Source: an uncultured bacterium (GTDB lineage Bacteria > Verrucomicrobiota > Kiritimatiellia > CAIKKV01 > CAITUY01). Taken from it: a stretch of 25,207 nt of DNA. A program made the translations under genes and the position numbers. Below are positions 1 through 7,878 of the stretch, piece after piece. The notes beneath the pieces are model-generated. The model did no database searches, was not told where the DNA came from, and saw only the letters and a list, made by a program, of their open reading frames with translations. The stretch lies in assembly GCA_903934155.1 (NCBI GenBank), contig CAIZMS010000109.1:1-25207 (forward strand), read 5' to 3'. How positions within the stretch are numbered: the first letter of the stretch is position 1; each line of letters begins with the position of its first letter.

Positions 1-838
1 CCACGCCGTGCGGGTGGGGCTTGATCTCAACCGGGGGCACGGGCAACTGGTGCGCCAACCGCATCCAGGAAATCCACTGTCCTTCCACAAGCGGCGTGGC
101 GGCCTGGCCCTCCGCGTCCACCTCCTTGTTCAGGAGATTGATCCGGTAATGCAACTGCAGGTGGGGGTTGGCCACCAGGCATTGCCGGAGAAACTCATCC
201 ACCGAGAGTTTTCCCCGGATATACTGGGCCTCCATCTCGATGGTCACCGAGGTCCCATGCGGGCTCGCCTCGGGAATTCCGCAAGCCCCATCGGGGGCGG
301 GCCGGGGAAAAGACGGGCGCCAATCCAGCTCGACATCCTTTAGGAGGGTCGGCGTATTCTTGCGGGTATCGATTTGAACCTCGATGTGATGGGCCATTTT
401 CCCCTTGGAAATCCGGGACAGGATCCGGGTTGCCGCACCGGTGGTCAGTTGCCCGTACATTCCCGCCGCACTAATCCCGATTCCCTGCTGTCCACGGGAC
501 ATACGCAAGCGATGGAACTTGGAGCCATACAGCAGCTTTGCGAAAATCCGGGGCACCTGCTGGCGAACGACGCCGGGGCCGTTATCCGTCACCTCCATCC
601 GGAAACGTTTCTCCCCGGTCTGGGTGATCTCCACGCTGATTTCGGGAAGAATTCCCGCTTCCTCGCAGGCGTCCAGCGAATTATCAACCGCTTCCTTGAC
701 GGCGGTCAACAGGGCCTTCCGCGGGCTGTCAAACCCGAGCAGATGCCGGTTCTTGAGGAAAAATTCAGAGACTGAAATCTCGCGCTGCTGGCGCGACATG
801 GTTTCCGCGGTGGCGGACTGGGTTGTGGCTCGTGTCAT
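1..838 (-). CDS. top6B: DNA topoisomerase VI subunit B (partial, N-terminal ~279 residues)
   Basis: ATPase subunit of topoisomerase VI, the type IIB enzyme that relaxes and decatenates DNA as an A2B2 tetramer with Top6A. The gene starts with ATG at 838 behind GGAGAA and leaves the window at its left edge with no stop. Near the N-terminus is the family signature EFFLKNRHLLGFDSPRKAL, followed by the GHKL ATPase N-box (EAVDNSLDACEEAG), the G1 box DNGPG and the ATP-lid GQQGIGIS. The last visible residues are VEIKPHPHGV, matching the conserved IKPHP-GVE stretch of Top6B; gyrase and MutL lack this combination. It lies 12 bp after proC on the same strand and is probably cotranscribed. Top6A would be expected further left, outside the window. 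Topoisomerase VI is mainly archaeal and plant, and patchy in bacteria. The identification is confident; completeness cannot be judged. Confidence 0.93.
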   Translation of the reverse strand, partial: MTRATTQSATAETMSRQQREISVSEFFLKNRHLLGFDSPRKALLTAVKEAVDNSLDACEEAGILPEISVEITQTGEKRFRMEVTDNGPGVVRQQVPRIFAKLLYGSKFHRLRMSRGQQGIGISAAGMYGQLTTGAATRILSRISKGKMAHHIEVQIDTRKNTPTLLKDVELDWRPSFPRPAPDGACGIPEASPHGTSVTIEMEAQYIRGKLSVDEFLRQCLVANPHLQLHYRINLLNKEVDAEGQAATPLVEGQWISWMRLAHQLPVPPVEIKPHPHGV

Positions 839-850
839 GATACTTCTCCG

Positions 851-1654
851 TCAGGCACCGGCCAACTCACGACTGCGCCGGGCGGCTGCCGCGATGGTAC
901 GACTCAACAGCTCCGCCAGCTCCGGAGTCTCCAAAACGGCACGCCCTGCCGCCGTGGTGCCCTTGGCGGAGGTCACCGCCTCCGCGAGGCCGGCAGGCTC
1001 CATCCCTTTTTCCATCAATAACCTCGCCGTGCCCAGCATCGTCTGGGACGCCAGCATCAGCGCCTGTCCGCGGGGCATTCCCTCCTGAACCGCGCCATCC
1101 ACCAACCGGTCCAGAAGATAGGCAAAAAATGCGGGACCCGATCCACTCAGCGCGGTCACGGCATCAAACAAGGTTTCAGGAAGCTCCGTCGCCTTCCCGC
1201 AACACCCCAGCAACCGGGCGACCTGCTCCGAATCAGCCGCTGTGGCGCGGGCTCCCCGCGCATAAACATTCATCCCCTCACCCACCAGACAGGCGATGTT
1301 GGGCATCACGCGCACCAGCCGCCCGTTCGGTAATAAGGATTCCAGATAGCCCGTCGTTTTTCCGGCTGCGATTGAAATAATCAGGTGATCCGAAGTAAAA
1401 TGCGGCGCCAGATTGCGAAGAATCTCATTCAGTTGCTGGGGCTTTACCGCCAGCACGCAAACCGAGGTCTCCCGAACGACCTCGGCATTATCCAGCGTAA
1501 TGCGCACACCGTGTTTCCGGCTGACCTCAGCAAGTCGCTCGGCGCTGACATCGCCGGCCAGAATTTCAACGGGAGCAACCACCCGCTCTTTGATAAAACC
1601 GGCCATCATGGCCTCAGCCATTTTCCCGGCACCTATGAAACCGACCTGGATCAT
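851..1654 (-). CDS. proC: pyrroline-5-carboxylate reductase
   Basis: Catalyses the last step of proline synthesis, the NAD(P)H-dependent reduction of 1-pyrroline-5-carboxylate to L-proline, in the cytoplasm. The 267-residue length is normal for ProC. The N-terminus begins with the Rossmann motif GFIGAGKMAEAMMAGF, followed by VRVMPNIACLVGEGM in the middle and the dimerisation-domain signature ALSGSGPAFFAYLLDRLVDGAVQEG towards the C-terminus; the end carries the usual TSAKGTTAAGR-like segment. The ATG at 1654 is preceded by AGGAGAGAACC, a strong ribosome binding site. It starts 9 bp after the HAD gene and ends 12 bp before topoisomerase VI B, so all three are likely one transcript. No other proline genes are present. 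Confidence 0.95.
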   Translation of the reverse strand: MIQVGFIGAGKMAEAMMAGFIKERVVAPVEILAGDVSAERLAEVSRKHGVRITLDNAEVVRETSVCVLAVKPQQLNEILRNLAPHFTSDHLIISIAAGKTTGYLESLLPNGRLVRVMPNIACLVGEGMNVYARGARATAADSEQVARLLGCCGKATELPETLFDAVTALSGSGPAFFAYLLDRLVDGAVQEGMPRGQALMLASQTMLGTARLLMEKGMEPAGLAEAVTSAKGTTAAGRAVLETPELAELLSRTIAAAARRSRELAGA

Positions 1655-1663
1655 GGTTCTCTC

Positions 1664-2701
1664 CTATCGCCTCATCGGCGCCATCATCTTACTGATCATT
1701 TCAACCGACTTGACGTAAGGCATCATGATCATTCTTTTCCCGGGAAAATCACAAAAATTCCCCATCACCAGCAGTGTCGTATAAAATACCGCCAGAAGCA
1801 GAAAGGCGGTACTGAGGCCTTTCCCCACCCCCCGCCCCGCGCGCGGCGGCGAACTGGATCCTTCCAGACTGACCCAATCGGCGGGAAGCTGATCATTGAT
1901 CTGACCAGTCTCATAGGCCGACAAAACCTCGATCACCCCACCCAGATTGGGTTCCGAGGCAATATGCCCGTGTGTCCGGGAAACGGCCTCCATGACCTCA
2001 GCGGCGGCGTTGGAGGGACAAGCGGTAAAACACGGGGGGGTCATTTCCATCATGCTGATGTCATTATGACCATCCCCCACCACCAGGATCTCCGATGTGC
2101 TCACGCCAAGGTGAGCGGCCAATTCCGTCACCGCCAGGCCTTTGGTGAAGGGAATGACCCGGACATCCAATCCGCCCGGCGATTCAAAAACCTGCAGGTA
2201 CTTATAGGCGCGAGCCTCGGCCCGCAGTATTTCCGACGCGAACCGGGCGGCCCCCTCGTCCTCGAAGTGGAAAAAGAGACGCTGCCGATTGGAATAGACT
2301 ACTTTGGCAAACGGATTGTGCGCCAACACAGCCCGCCTGAGTTTCGGCAAGGCCCGCCGTAGCGCCAGATCGTCCTTCCAATGCAGCCACAAGACCCTGA
2401 GATTCCAAATCCAATGCGGCAGGAACCCCCAAGTCTTGGTTTCATAGATATAAGCATGCCGGGCGATCACATAGTCCGGCGAGATCCCGAACATGTTCAT
2501 GGGTCGAAAAATGCCCTTGTAGCCGCGTAAAGTCCGCCCCGTGCACACCACCCAGACAGCCCCATGATCACGCCGCAGGGAATTAATCCGATCCCGAAAA
2601 ACCCGATACTGTTCATACTCGGGGCGACGCCCCATCAGGGTGCCGTCGGCATCGGTCACAAACATCCGGATACGCCCGAGAATGTTATCGGAGGGGCTCA
2701 T
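1664..2701 (-). CDS. HAD-superfamily (Cof/SPP-like, IIB-type) phosphatase with C-terminal membrane segment
   Basis: Predicted haloacid-dehalogenase-type phosphohydrolase. The four HAD motifs are present: FVTDADGTLMG (nucleophile and acid near D17 and D19), VVCTGRT, the PFTKGLAV lysine, and VVGDGHNDISMME. The spacing is that of the Cof/sucrose-phosphate-phosphatase group (C2 cap), which acts on sugar phosphates and similar metabolites; the substrate cannot be read from sequence. The 345 residues exceed the usual 240-280: after the core there is a Ser/Pro/Arg-rich linker and a hydrophobic segment (STAFLLLAVFYTTLLVMG, about residues 294-312), then a basic, Met-rich tail. That suggests anchoring to the inner membrane, unusual for this family. 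It lies between acyl-CoA dehydrogenase and proC on the same strand, 9 bp before proC. Confidence 0.8.
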   Translation of the reverse strand: MSPSDNILGRIRMFVTDADGTLMGRRPEYEQYRVFRDRINSLRRDHGAVWVVCTGRTLRGYKGIFRPMNMFGISPDYVIARHAYIYETKTWGFLPHWIWNLRVLWLHWKDDLALRRALPKLRRAVLAHNPFAKVVYSNRQRLFFHFEDEGAARFASEILRAEARAYKYLQVFESPGGLDVRVIPFTKGLAVTELAAHLGVSTSEILVVGDGHNDISMMEMTPPCFTACPSNAAAEVMEAVSRTHGHIASEPNLGGVIEVLSAYETGQINDQLPADWVSLEGSSSPPRAGRGVGKGLSTAFLLLAVFYTTLLVMGNFCDFPGKRMIMMPYVKSVEMISKMMAPMRR

Positions 2702-2713
2702 GACTTAGTCAAA

Positions 2714-2746
2714 CGGGGCGGCCTGCCTTCCAGGCCGGACACCCCG
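2714..2746 (-). repeat. strong hairpin between acyl-CoA dehydrogenase and HAD genes
   Basis: The 72-bp gap between the two minus-strand genes contains a two-part stem. The outer arms are CGGGG/CCCCG and the inner arms CGGCCT/AGGCCG, separated by a 4-nt GACA bulge on one side, with a 7-nt loop. On the minus strand it is followed by TTTGACT, only a short T tract. It could be a weak terminator or an RNA stabiliser that uncouples acyl-CoA dehydrogenase from the downstream HAD-proC-top6B genes. Only the inverted repeat is observed; its role is inferred. Confidence 0.5.
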
Positions 2747-2773
2747 AAACTCACACCCTTTCAATCGACCGGA

Positions 2774-3934
2774 TTATTTTTTGGCCGCAGCGGATTCCTT
2801 GATCAGGCCCAACCCGATGACTTCGCGCTGGATCTGGTTCGTTCCTTCGTAGATCTGAGTGATCTTGGCATCCCGCATCATCTTCTCAACCGGATACTCA
2901 CGCATGTAGCCATAACCGCCGAGCACCTGGACGGCGTCCGTGGTGACCTTCATGGCGGTATCGGAGGCGAACAACTTGCACATGGCTGAGATCTTGCTGA
3001 TATCCTTGGCCCCGCTGTCAATATGACGCGCCGCCGCATACACCAACGCTCGGGCCGCCTCAACCTGCGTGGCCATGTCGGCCAGCATGAACTGAACGCC
3101 CTGGAAGGAACAGATGGGCTTGCCGAACTGACGGCGCTGACGGCTGTAATCAACGGCCTCATCCAGCGCACCAGCCGCAATACCCAGCGCCTGGGCGGCC
3201 ACACCGGGCCGGGAACTGTCGAGCGTCTTCATCGCCACGATAAAGCCCATACCTTCCTTGGCCAACAGGTTCGCCTTGGGAATGCGGCAATCCTGGAAAA
3301 CCAATTCACGGGTCGCCGAGGCGCGAATTCCCATCTTGTTCTCCTTCTTGCCGAAGGTGAAACCTGGAGTGCCCTTCTCGACGATGAATGCCGAGGCACC
3401 GCGCGGGCCTTTGGCTTTGTTCGTAATGGCCACCACCGTATAGATTTCCGCCTCACCGCCGTTGGTAATCCACTGCTTGGTCCCATTCAACACATAATGA
3501 TCGCCATCCAGGACGGCGGTGGTCTTGATTCCGCCGGCATCCGATCCCGCATTGGCCTCGGTCAACCCGAACGCCGCCAGGGACTTTCCTGACGCAATAC
3601 GCGGGAGAAACTTCTTCTTCTGTTCGTCGGTTCCGAACAGGATGATCGGGAATGTGCCCAGCGCCGTGGCCGCAAGCGCGAGCGCAATGCCGCTACAGAC
3701 CTTGGACAACTCTTCGACGCAGATGGCCAGATCCATGATCCCGCCACCCATACCGCCATATTCTTCACCAATATAGACGCCACACAGGTCGGCATCGGCA
3801 AAAACCTTGACGATTTCGTGGGGAAATTCATTCGCTTCGTCATAATGTTCGCGAATGGGCTTGATCTTTTCCTGAGCAATCTGGCGTGCAAGATCCCGAA
3901 TCATTCCCTGCGTTTCTGTCAAACCGTAGTCCAT
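2774..3934 (-). CDS. acyl-CoA dehydrogenase, short-chain/butyryl-CoA type
   Basis: FAD flavoenzyme that oxidises acyl-CoA to 2-enoyl-CoA and passes electrons to electron-transfer flavoprotein. The 386-residue length is typical. Visible family features are FGLTEANAGSDAGG (FAD/substrate region), QWITNGGEAEIYTVVA, the RRQFGKPICSFQGVQFMLADMA helix and VLGGYGYMREYPVEKMMRD. In the C-terminal signature QIYEGTNQIQR the Glu near residue 363 is at the catalytic-base position of short-chain dehydrogenases. The ATG at 3934 follows GGGAGA. No ETF, enoyl-CoA hydratase or thiolase genes are nearby, so the pathway (beta-oxidation, branched-chain amino acid catabolism or butyrate metabolism) is undecided. It heads a minus-strand gene run and diverges from manA. 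Confidence 0.93.
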   Translation of the reverse strand: MDYGLTETQGMIRDLARQIAQEKIKPIREHYDEANEFPHEIVKVFADADLCGVYIGEEYGGMGGGIMDLAICVEELSKVCSGIALALAATALGTFPIILFGTDEQKKKFLPRIASGKSLAAFGLTEANAGSDAGGIKTTAVLDGDHYVLNGTKQWITNGGEAEIYTVVAITNKAKGPRGASAFIVEKGTPGFTFGKKENKMGIRASATRELVFQDCRIPKANLLAKEGMGFIVAMKTLDSSRPGVAAQALGIAAGALDEAVDYSRQRRQFGKPICSFQGVQFMLADMATQVEAARALVYAAARHIDSGAKDISKISAMCKLFASDTAMKVTTDAVQVLGGYGYMREYPVEKMMRDAKITQIYEGTNQIQREVIGLGLIKESAAAKK

Positions 3935-3960
3935 ATTATGTCTCCCAAACCGTTAGGATG

Positions 3961-3991
3961 AAAAAAACCGGCGCTTCCTCGCCAGAACCGG
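3961..3991 (-). other. hairpin plus T7 in the leader of the acyl-CoA dehydrogenase gene
   Basis: On the minus strand, GC-rich arms (CCGG at both ends; inner GGCG/CGCC around a 6-nt loop) are followed directly by seven T. This resembles an intrinsic terminator but lies between the predicted promoter and the start codon of acyl-CoA dehydrogenase, with no minus-strand gene upstream to terminate. It may be an attenuator or a 5'-stabilising stem; the stem is only modest. Confidence 0.35.
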
Positions 3992-3995
3992 GCAG

Positions 3996-4025
3996 ACTAT
4001 AGGGTAACACCCTGCTACGGGGCAA
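3996..4025 (-). promoter_or_regulatory. candidate sigma-70 promoter of acyl-CoA dehydrogenase
   Basis: On the minus strand, TTGCCC (4025-4020) and TATAGT (4001-3996) are separated by 18 bp. The spacer holds an inverted repeat, AGGGT-aac-ACCCT, that could be an operator. This would place the transcript start about 55 bp before the ATG at 3934. The prediction rests on hexamer match only. Confidence 0.4.
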
Positions 4026-4087
4026 GAAAATCCTGCCCATGAAATCAGGTTTGCTGATTTTCGGGCCACATGGTAATTACCCGAACC

Positions 4088-5077
4088 ATGAATACCGGCA
4101 TTACACTTTATCCCTATATTCTGGAACCTACCTACAAGGATTACATCTGGGGGGGAAACCGGATCCCGGCCTTGTTCAACCGGAACCAGCCGGATGGCAT
4201 CTATGCCGAATCGTGGGAACTGTCCGACCGCCCGGAGGGCATGAGCCATGTCAGCAATGGCGCCCTGAAAGGCGAATCGCTCGCCACCCTGGTCACGCAA
4301 TTCGGCGAAAAGCTTTTGGGCCGGGGCGTCAAGGCCACCGCTTTTCCCCTTCTGGTTAAACTGATCGACGCCAGGGAACGGCTCAGCATCCAGGTTCATC
4401 CGGATGACGAAAAGGCCGCTCTGGGCATCGGGGAAGCCAAAACCGAGGCGTGGCACATTCTCGAGGCTCCCGCTAACGCCCAGGTCTTCGCCGGACTCAA
4501 ACCGGGCACAAACAAAGCCTCTCTCCTTGCGGCCCTCAAAAAGAACCAGCTGGAAAAAACCCTGCAGAGTGTTCCCGTGACTGCCGGCGACACCATTTTC
4601 ATCCCCGGCGGACGTGTCCATGCGATTTGCGAAGGCCTCCTGATCCTTGAAGTCCAACAGAACTCCAACACCACCTATCGAGTCTATGACTGGGGACGTC
4701 TGGATAAAAAGGGAAACCCCCGTGAGCTCCACCTCGCTCAGGCCTTGAAGGTGATCCGCTGGTCGGACCCCGCCCCCGTAAAAACAACTCCTCAGGCAAC
4801 CTGCACCAAGCCCGGAACCCTCGTCACCGAACTGGTGGTCTCTCCCTATTTTCGCCTTGAAAAACTGGAAATCAGTGCCCCGTTTTTTATCCAACATGAC
4901 GGCAAAAGTTTCAATGCCCTCTTTACCGGCCAGGATGACATCCGAGTCATGAGCGAGGCTGGCAGCGAGCGCATTCCCCGCGGCCGAACCTGCCTCATTC
5001 CGGCCGCACTGGATCATTACACCCTGAAGCCCGTCGGCCGAACCGCAACGCTTCTGCGAATTTCTGTTCCCTCCTGA
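4088..5077 (+). CDS. manA: mannose-6-phosphate isomerase, class I
   Basis: Zinc enzyme interconverting mannose 6-phosphate and fructose 6-phosphate, feeding GDP-mannose and GDP-fucose synthesis or mannose catabolism. The N-terminal segment LEPTYKDYIWGGNRIP is typical, as are the metal-site motifs IQVHPDDEKA, EAWHIL and IPGGRVHAI. At about 329 residues it matches the compact Bacillus/Bacteroides-type ManA rather than the longer enterobacterial form. ATG at 4088 is preferred because family proteins begin just before LYPY; an in-frame ATG at 4070 is possible, and neither has a clear ribosome binding site. It is 13 bp upstream of the CapK-like gene, so the two are likely cotranscribed. With a fucokinase-like kinase and other sugar genes further right, it may serve surface-glycan precursor supply. 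Confidence 0.93.
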   Translation: MNTGITLYPYILEPTYKDYIWGGNRIPALFNRNQPDGIYAESWELSDRPEGMSHVSNGALKGESLATLVTQFGEKLLGRGVKATAFPLLVKLIDARERLSIQVHPDDEKAALGIGEAKTEAWHILEAPANAQVFAGLKPGTNKASLLAALKKNQLEKTLQSVPVTAGDTIFIPGGRVHAICEGLLILEVQQNSNTTYRVYDWGRLDKKGNPRELHLAQALKVIRWSDPAPVKTTPQATCTKPGTLVTELVVSPYFRLEKLEISAPFFIQHDGKSFNALFTGQDDIRVMSEAGSERIPRGRTCLIPAALDHYTLKPVGRTATLLRISVPS

Positions 5078-5090
5078 TTTCAGGCTTTTC

Positions 5091-6449
5091 ATGAAGGCTC
5101 CGCCGGAAACCTTTGCGACCGCCTCGCGTTATGACCCGAATTATCCGCATCGTTGCGGACAGGAGCTTGACCAGGCGTTGCAGTTCACGCCGGCCTATCA
5201 CTCCTGGCGCCCCTTCGACATCGGTATTGAGTCCGGTGTGTTTTCCCGTCTGGCCGCCTTCTCGGCTTTAACGAAGGAAGATTTACGGACCCACGGTCCT
5301 CAGGGTTTCGTGCCCCACGGCCGCTCCATCACCGAAGGACTTGCCACTGGCGAAATCGAACTGGCCACCACCAGCGGAACCACCGGAGACCGGGTCGAAA
5401 ATGTCTGGTATCAACCCTGGTGGAACCGCTCCGAGGCCGCCTCGTGGCGACTGAATTCCCATACCCGCAGAGCGGGCCTGGGCGACCATCGTGAAGCCAT
5501 CCTGACCAGCCCCTGGTGTACAGGATTTCCCTGGGAGACCGGTTTTCTGACAAGGAAGCAGCGGACATCGGGCCGATTCCTCTATCTGTGCGAACGCTCA
5601 GACCCAAGCCAGTGGCCGGAGCCACTGATGAACCGCATGGTGGACGAGTTGAACCGGTTTGAGCCACAGGTTCTGGAGGCCAACCCCTCGTTTCTGTCAA
5701 AACTCTCCCGTCACATCATCCATAAAAAATTGCAGGTTCGGTCGCCACCTCTGATCATCCTGACCTACGAATTCCCGTCCCTCCTCCATTTGCGAAACAT
5801 CCGGCGGGCCTTTGATTCGCCCGTCGCCAGTTCCTATGGCGCGACGGAGACGGGCTATGTATTCATGGAGTGCGAGGCGGGCCGGATGCATCAGGTCACT
5901 GAATCATGCCATGTGGACTTTCTTCCTTTTTCGCACGACCACGGCGGCCCGAAAATGGGACGGATACTCGTCACCACTTTCGATAATCCCTGGCGATCAC
6001 TTGTTCGTTTCGACACAGGCGACATTGTATGTCTTGATGGCGAAACACCCTGCCTTTGCGGGCGACACGAGGGATTGACCCTGACATCAGTGGAAGGTCG
6101 TCTGGTGAACCTGACCCTCACCCCGGAAAACCGTCTGGTGACTCAAGGCGAGGTGGATCGCGCCCTCAGCAAGGTTCCCGGGATAGCGGACTATCAAGTC
6201 ATCCAAACCGGAAAATCGGACTTCACCGTGCGCTTTGTGGCCGAGCTACACGAATGCCCGCCACCTGCCGGGGCCGTCCGGGCGGCGATCCAAGGCGTTT
6301 ACGGATCCGAGGCAACCATCACACCAGAACCGGTCATATCAATCGCTCCCGATCCGCCGGGAAAATACCGTCTTGTCAAATCCCTGATTCCCATCGACCC
6401 AGCCTTGTTTCTCGACAGCCAGTTCGCACCGATCCGCCTTATGCCTTGA
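5091..6449 (+). CDS. PaaK/CapK-like adenylate-forming protein (phenylacetate-CoA ligase family)
   Basis: A member of the ANL (acyl/aryl-CoA ligase) superfamily resembling phenylacetate-CoA ligase and the capsule-associated CapK group. Visible motifs are the phosphate-binding ATTSGTTGDR near residues 86-96, SSYGATETGYVFMEC (the A5-like motif), and VRFDTGDIV followed by a Cys-rich CLCGRHEG segment. The C-terminal domain ends with GKYRLVKSLIP, where the ANL catalytic lysine normally sits in a GK(Y/F)R context. The substrate is unknown; the N-terminus does not match classical PaaK closely. The gene follows manA by 13 bp with no obvious ribosome binding site and overlaps the convergent alkD-like gene by 11 bp. 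CapK-type proteins often sit in polysaccharide loci, which fits manA, but this is inference. Confidence 0.75.
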   Translation: MKAPPETFATASRYDPNYPHRCGQELDQALQFTPAYHSWRPFDIGIESGVFSRLAAFSALTKEDLRTHGPQGFVPHGRSITEGLATGEIELATTSGTTGDRVENVWYQPWWNRSEAASWRLNSHTRRAGLGDHREAILTSPWCTGFPWETGFLTRKQRTSGRFLYLCERSDPSQWPEPLMNRMVDELNRFEPQVLEANPSFLSKLSRHIIHKKLQVRSPPLIILTYEFPSLLHLRNIRRAFDSPVASSYGATETGYVFMECEAGRMHQVTESCHVDFLPFSHDHGGPKMGRILVTTFDNPWRSLVRFDTGDIVCLDGETPCLCGRHEGLTLTSVEGRLVNLTLTPENRLVTQGEVDRALSKVPGIADYQVIQTGKSDFTVRFVAELHECPPPAGAVRAAIQGVYGSEATITPEPVISIAPDPPGKYRLVKSLIPIDPALFLDSQFAPIRLMP

Positions 6450-7137
6450 GATAGGCTTGCCGCCTGGGCTCGGGGAATTTCTCGATGGCATAGCGGAGCA
6501 TGGTGCGGGGCATGGTCTTGCACCGGAACTTAAGGAAGGCCTTCAAAACGGTCACATCCCGCTTCCCGATTTCACGCAGCATCCAGCCCACTGCCTTGTG
6601 AATCAGGTCTTCGTGATCGCCAAGCAACAGGTCGGCCAGTGCCAAGGTGTCGGTAAAATCATCCTGCCGGATAAAGGTGAAGGTGGCCAAAATGGCAATC
6701 CGTCGCTCCCACAGGGAACGAGACCGAACCAACCGGTAGAGCGGGCGCCGGGAACGGTTCGCCAGATAACCGCCAACCACCTGGGGCGCGGAGAGATCCA
6801 CCAGATCCCAGTTGTTGATCCGGCGGGTATGATCCAGATAGAACCGGTAGATCCGGGCGCGATCCAGCTCGTTCCCCTTCTCAAATTGCCGAACCAAAAT
6901 GAATAATGCCAAAGCCCGGTCTTCGTGAATGCCCGACTCCAGCAGGGCCTCGAGCGTCGCCTCATCCGCGGCTTCAAACTCCTTCACCAACTTGCGCAGG
7001 ACCGGAACCCGAACGCCGACGAAGATATCACCTTCACCATAGTCCCCGGGGCCGGTTTTGAAAAACCACTGAAGAATCCCGGCATCCTTCGGGTTTCCCA
7101 GTTTGCGAATCCGAGATTGAATAGTCCTGGAATTCAT
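6439..7137 (-). CDS. DNA alkylation repair enzyme, AlkD-like
   Basis: Predicted DNA glycosylase of the AlkD HEAT-repeat family, which removes N3- and N7-alkylated purines without base flipping. The 232-residue length fits. The family's DNA-contacting residues are recognisable: INNWDLVDLSA corresponds to the Trp...Asp pair (W109/D113 in Bacillus cereus AlkD), LWERRIAIL carries the equivalent of R148, and KAVGWMLREIGKRD the conserved Trp near 187. The start codon overlaps the stop of the TonB-family gene as ATGA, so translation is probably coupled and the gene belongs to the riboswitch-controlled unit. Its 3' end overlaps the convergent CapK-like gene by 11 bp. Why a repair glycosylase sits behind B12 uptake genes is not explained by its function. 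Confidence 0.88.
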   Translation of the reverse strand: MNSRTIQSRIRKLGNPKDAGILQWFFKTGPGDYGEGDIFVGVRVPVLRKLVKEFEAADEATLEALLESGIHEDRALALFILVRQFEKGNELDRARIYRFYLDHTRRINNWDLVDLSAPQVVGGYLANRSRRPLYRLVRSRSLWERRIAILATFTFIRQDDFTDTLALADLLLGDHEDLIHKAVGWMLREIGKRDVTVLKAFLKFRCKTMPRTMLRYAIEKFPEPRRQAYLKA

Positions 7138-7841
7138 CAGTCCTGCAGGCGAAAATCAAATTGAAGATCCATAGCCGCGGAGACCGCCTGTCCGCCCTGT
7201 TCCGCCGGCTTGAAGCGGGCCTTCTTCGCCGTGGCAAGGGCCGACTCGTCGAGGGCCGGGAACCCGCTACTGGTTTTAACGGCGGCGGATTCGACTTCCC
7301 CTTGACGCGTCACCCGGAGGCAGATTGTCACTTTCCCCGCCTCGCCCCGGATCCTGGCCGCGTACGGATAGTGAGGCTGTATCCCGGAGAGCGAAATCGG
7401 CCGGCCGCCCCGCTCCAGTCCCTGGGAAGAGGCAATCGACAAGGGTCGAAGGGCTTCTAAAGGCATCTGAATCGATTCAGATCGCCAATTGGGCCTGTCG
7501 GGAGCCACCATGACCGCGATGGCGGGCTCGGGAATTTCCGCCGGGTGCGCCTCGGGTATCGGCGCGACCGGGATCGCCTCCTGCCGCACTTCGGGAGAAA
7601 CCGACATCAGGATTCGATCCATCAACGCCGGTCCCGCAACACCAGGTGCCTGACTTGGCGGCGGCGCCAAGTCCAACTCCAAGTGCGCCAAAGACGGCAT
7701 CGGCGTCACCGCCGGCCAATACCGGATGGCCAGAACCAACACGATGGCTCCGATAATATGAAGCGACACAGCGAGAATGAAGGAACGGCTAATGGCGGGT
7801 GGCGGCATGAAAAAAAGGCCAGTGCCATCCAACTCCCTCAT
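7137..7841 (-). CDS. tonB: TonB-family energy transducer
   Basis: Inner-membrane protein expected to couple proton-motive force (with ExbB/ExbD, not present here) to outer-membrane receptors. It has one N-terminal membrane segment (FILAVSLHIIGAIVLVLAI, about residues 16-34), a proline-rich periplasmic spacer starting at LAPPPSQAPG, and a C-terminal TonB domain that includes YPYAARIRGEAGKVTI and FPALDESALATAKKARFKP. The 234-residue length is typical. The start at 7841 has AGGA six bases upstream; that site lies inside a heptamer repeat. The gene follows the BtuB-like receptor by 37 bp and overlaps the AlkD-like gene by ATGA. It is probably a dedicated TonB for the cobalamin receptor. Confidence 0.88.
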   Translation of the reverse strand: MRELDGTGLFFMPPPAISRSFILAVSLHIIGAIVLVLAIRYWPAVTPMPSLAHLELDLAPPPSQAPGVAGPALMDRILMSVSPEVRQEAIPVAPIPEAHPAEIPEPAIAVMVAPDRPNWRSESIQMPLEALRPLSIASSQGLERGGRPISLSGIQPHYPYAARIRGEAGKVTICLRVTRQGEVESAAVKTSSGFPALDESALATAKKARFKPAEQGGQAVSAAMDLQFDFRLQD

Positions 7842-7874
7842 TCTGGATCCTGAATTCTGAATTCTGGATTCTTT
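7840..7874. repeat. degenerate heptanucleotide tandem repeat (ATTCTGA/G-like)
   Basis: Five adjacent 7-bp units read ATTCTGG, ATCCTGA, ATTCTGA, ATTCTGG and ATTCTTT. They fill the gap between the btuB stop and the tonB start and supply the AGGA ribosome binding site of tonB on the minus strand. A gain or loss of units would change this spacing without touching either coding region. The pattern is directly visible; any effect on expression is inference. Confidence 0.75.
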
Positions 7875-7878
7875 CCCT

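Noticed and set aside
405..1088. Plus-strand open frame opposite topoisomerase VI B and proC
   Set aside because: It runs antisense across two clearly identified genes, has low-complexity Arg/Ser-rich composition and no recognisable domain; it is a by-product of high-GC coding on the other strand.
3953..5092. Minus-strand open frame opposite manA
   Set aside because: ManA on the plus strand is unambiguous with metal-site motifs; the opposite frame is a shadow.
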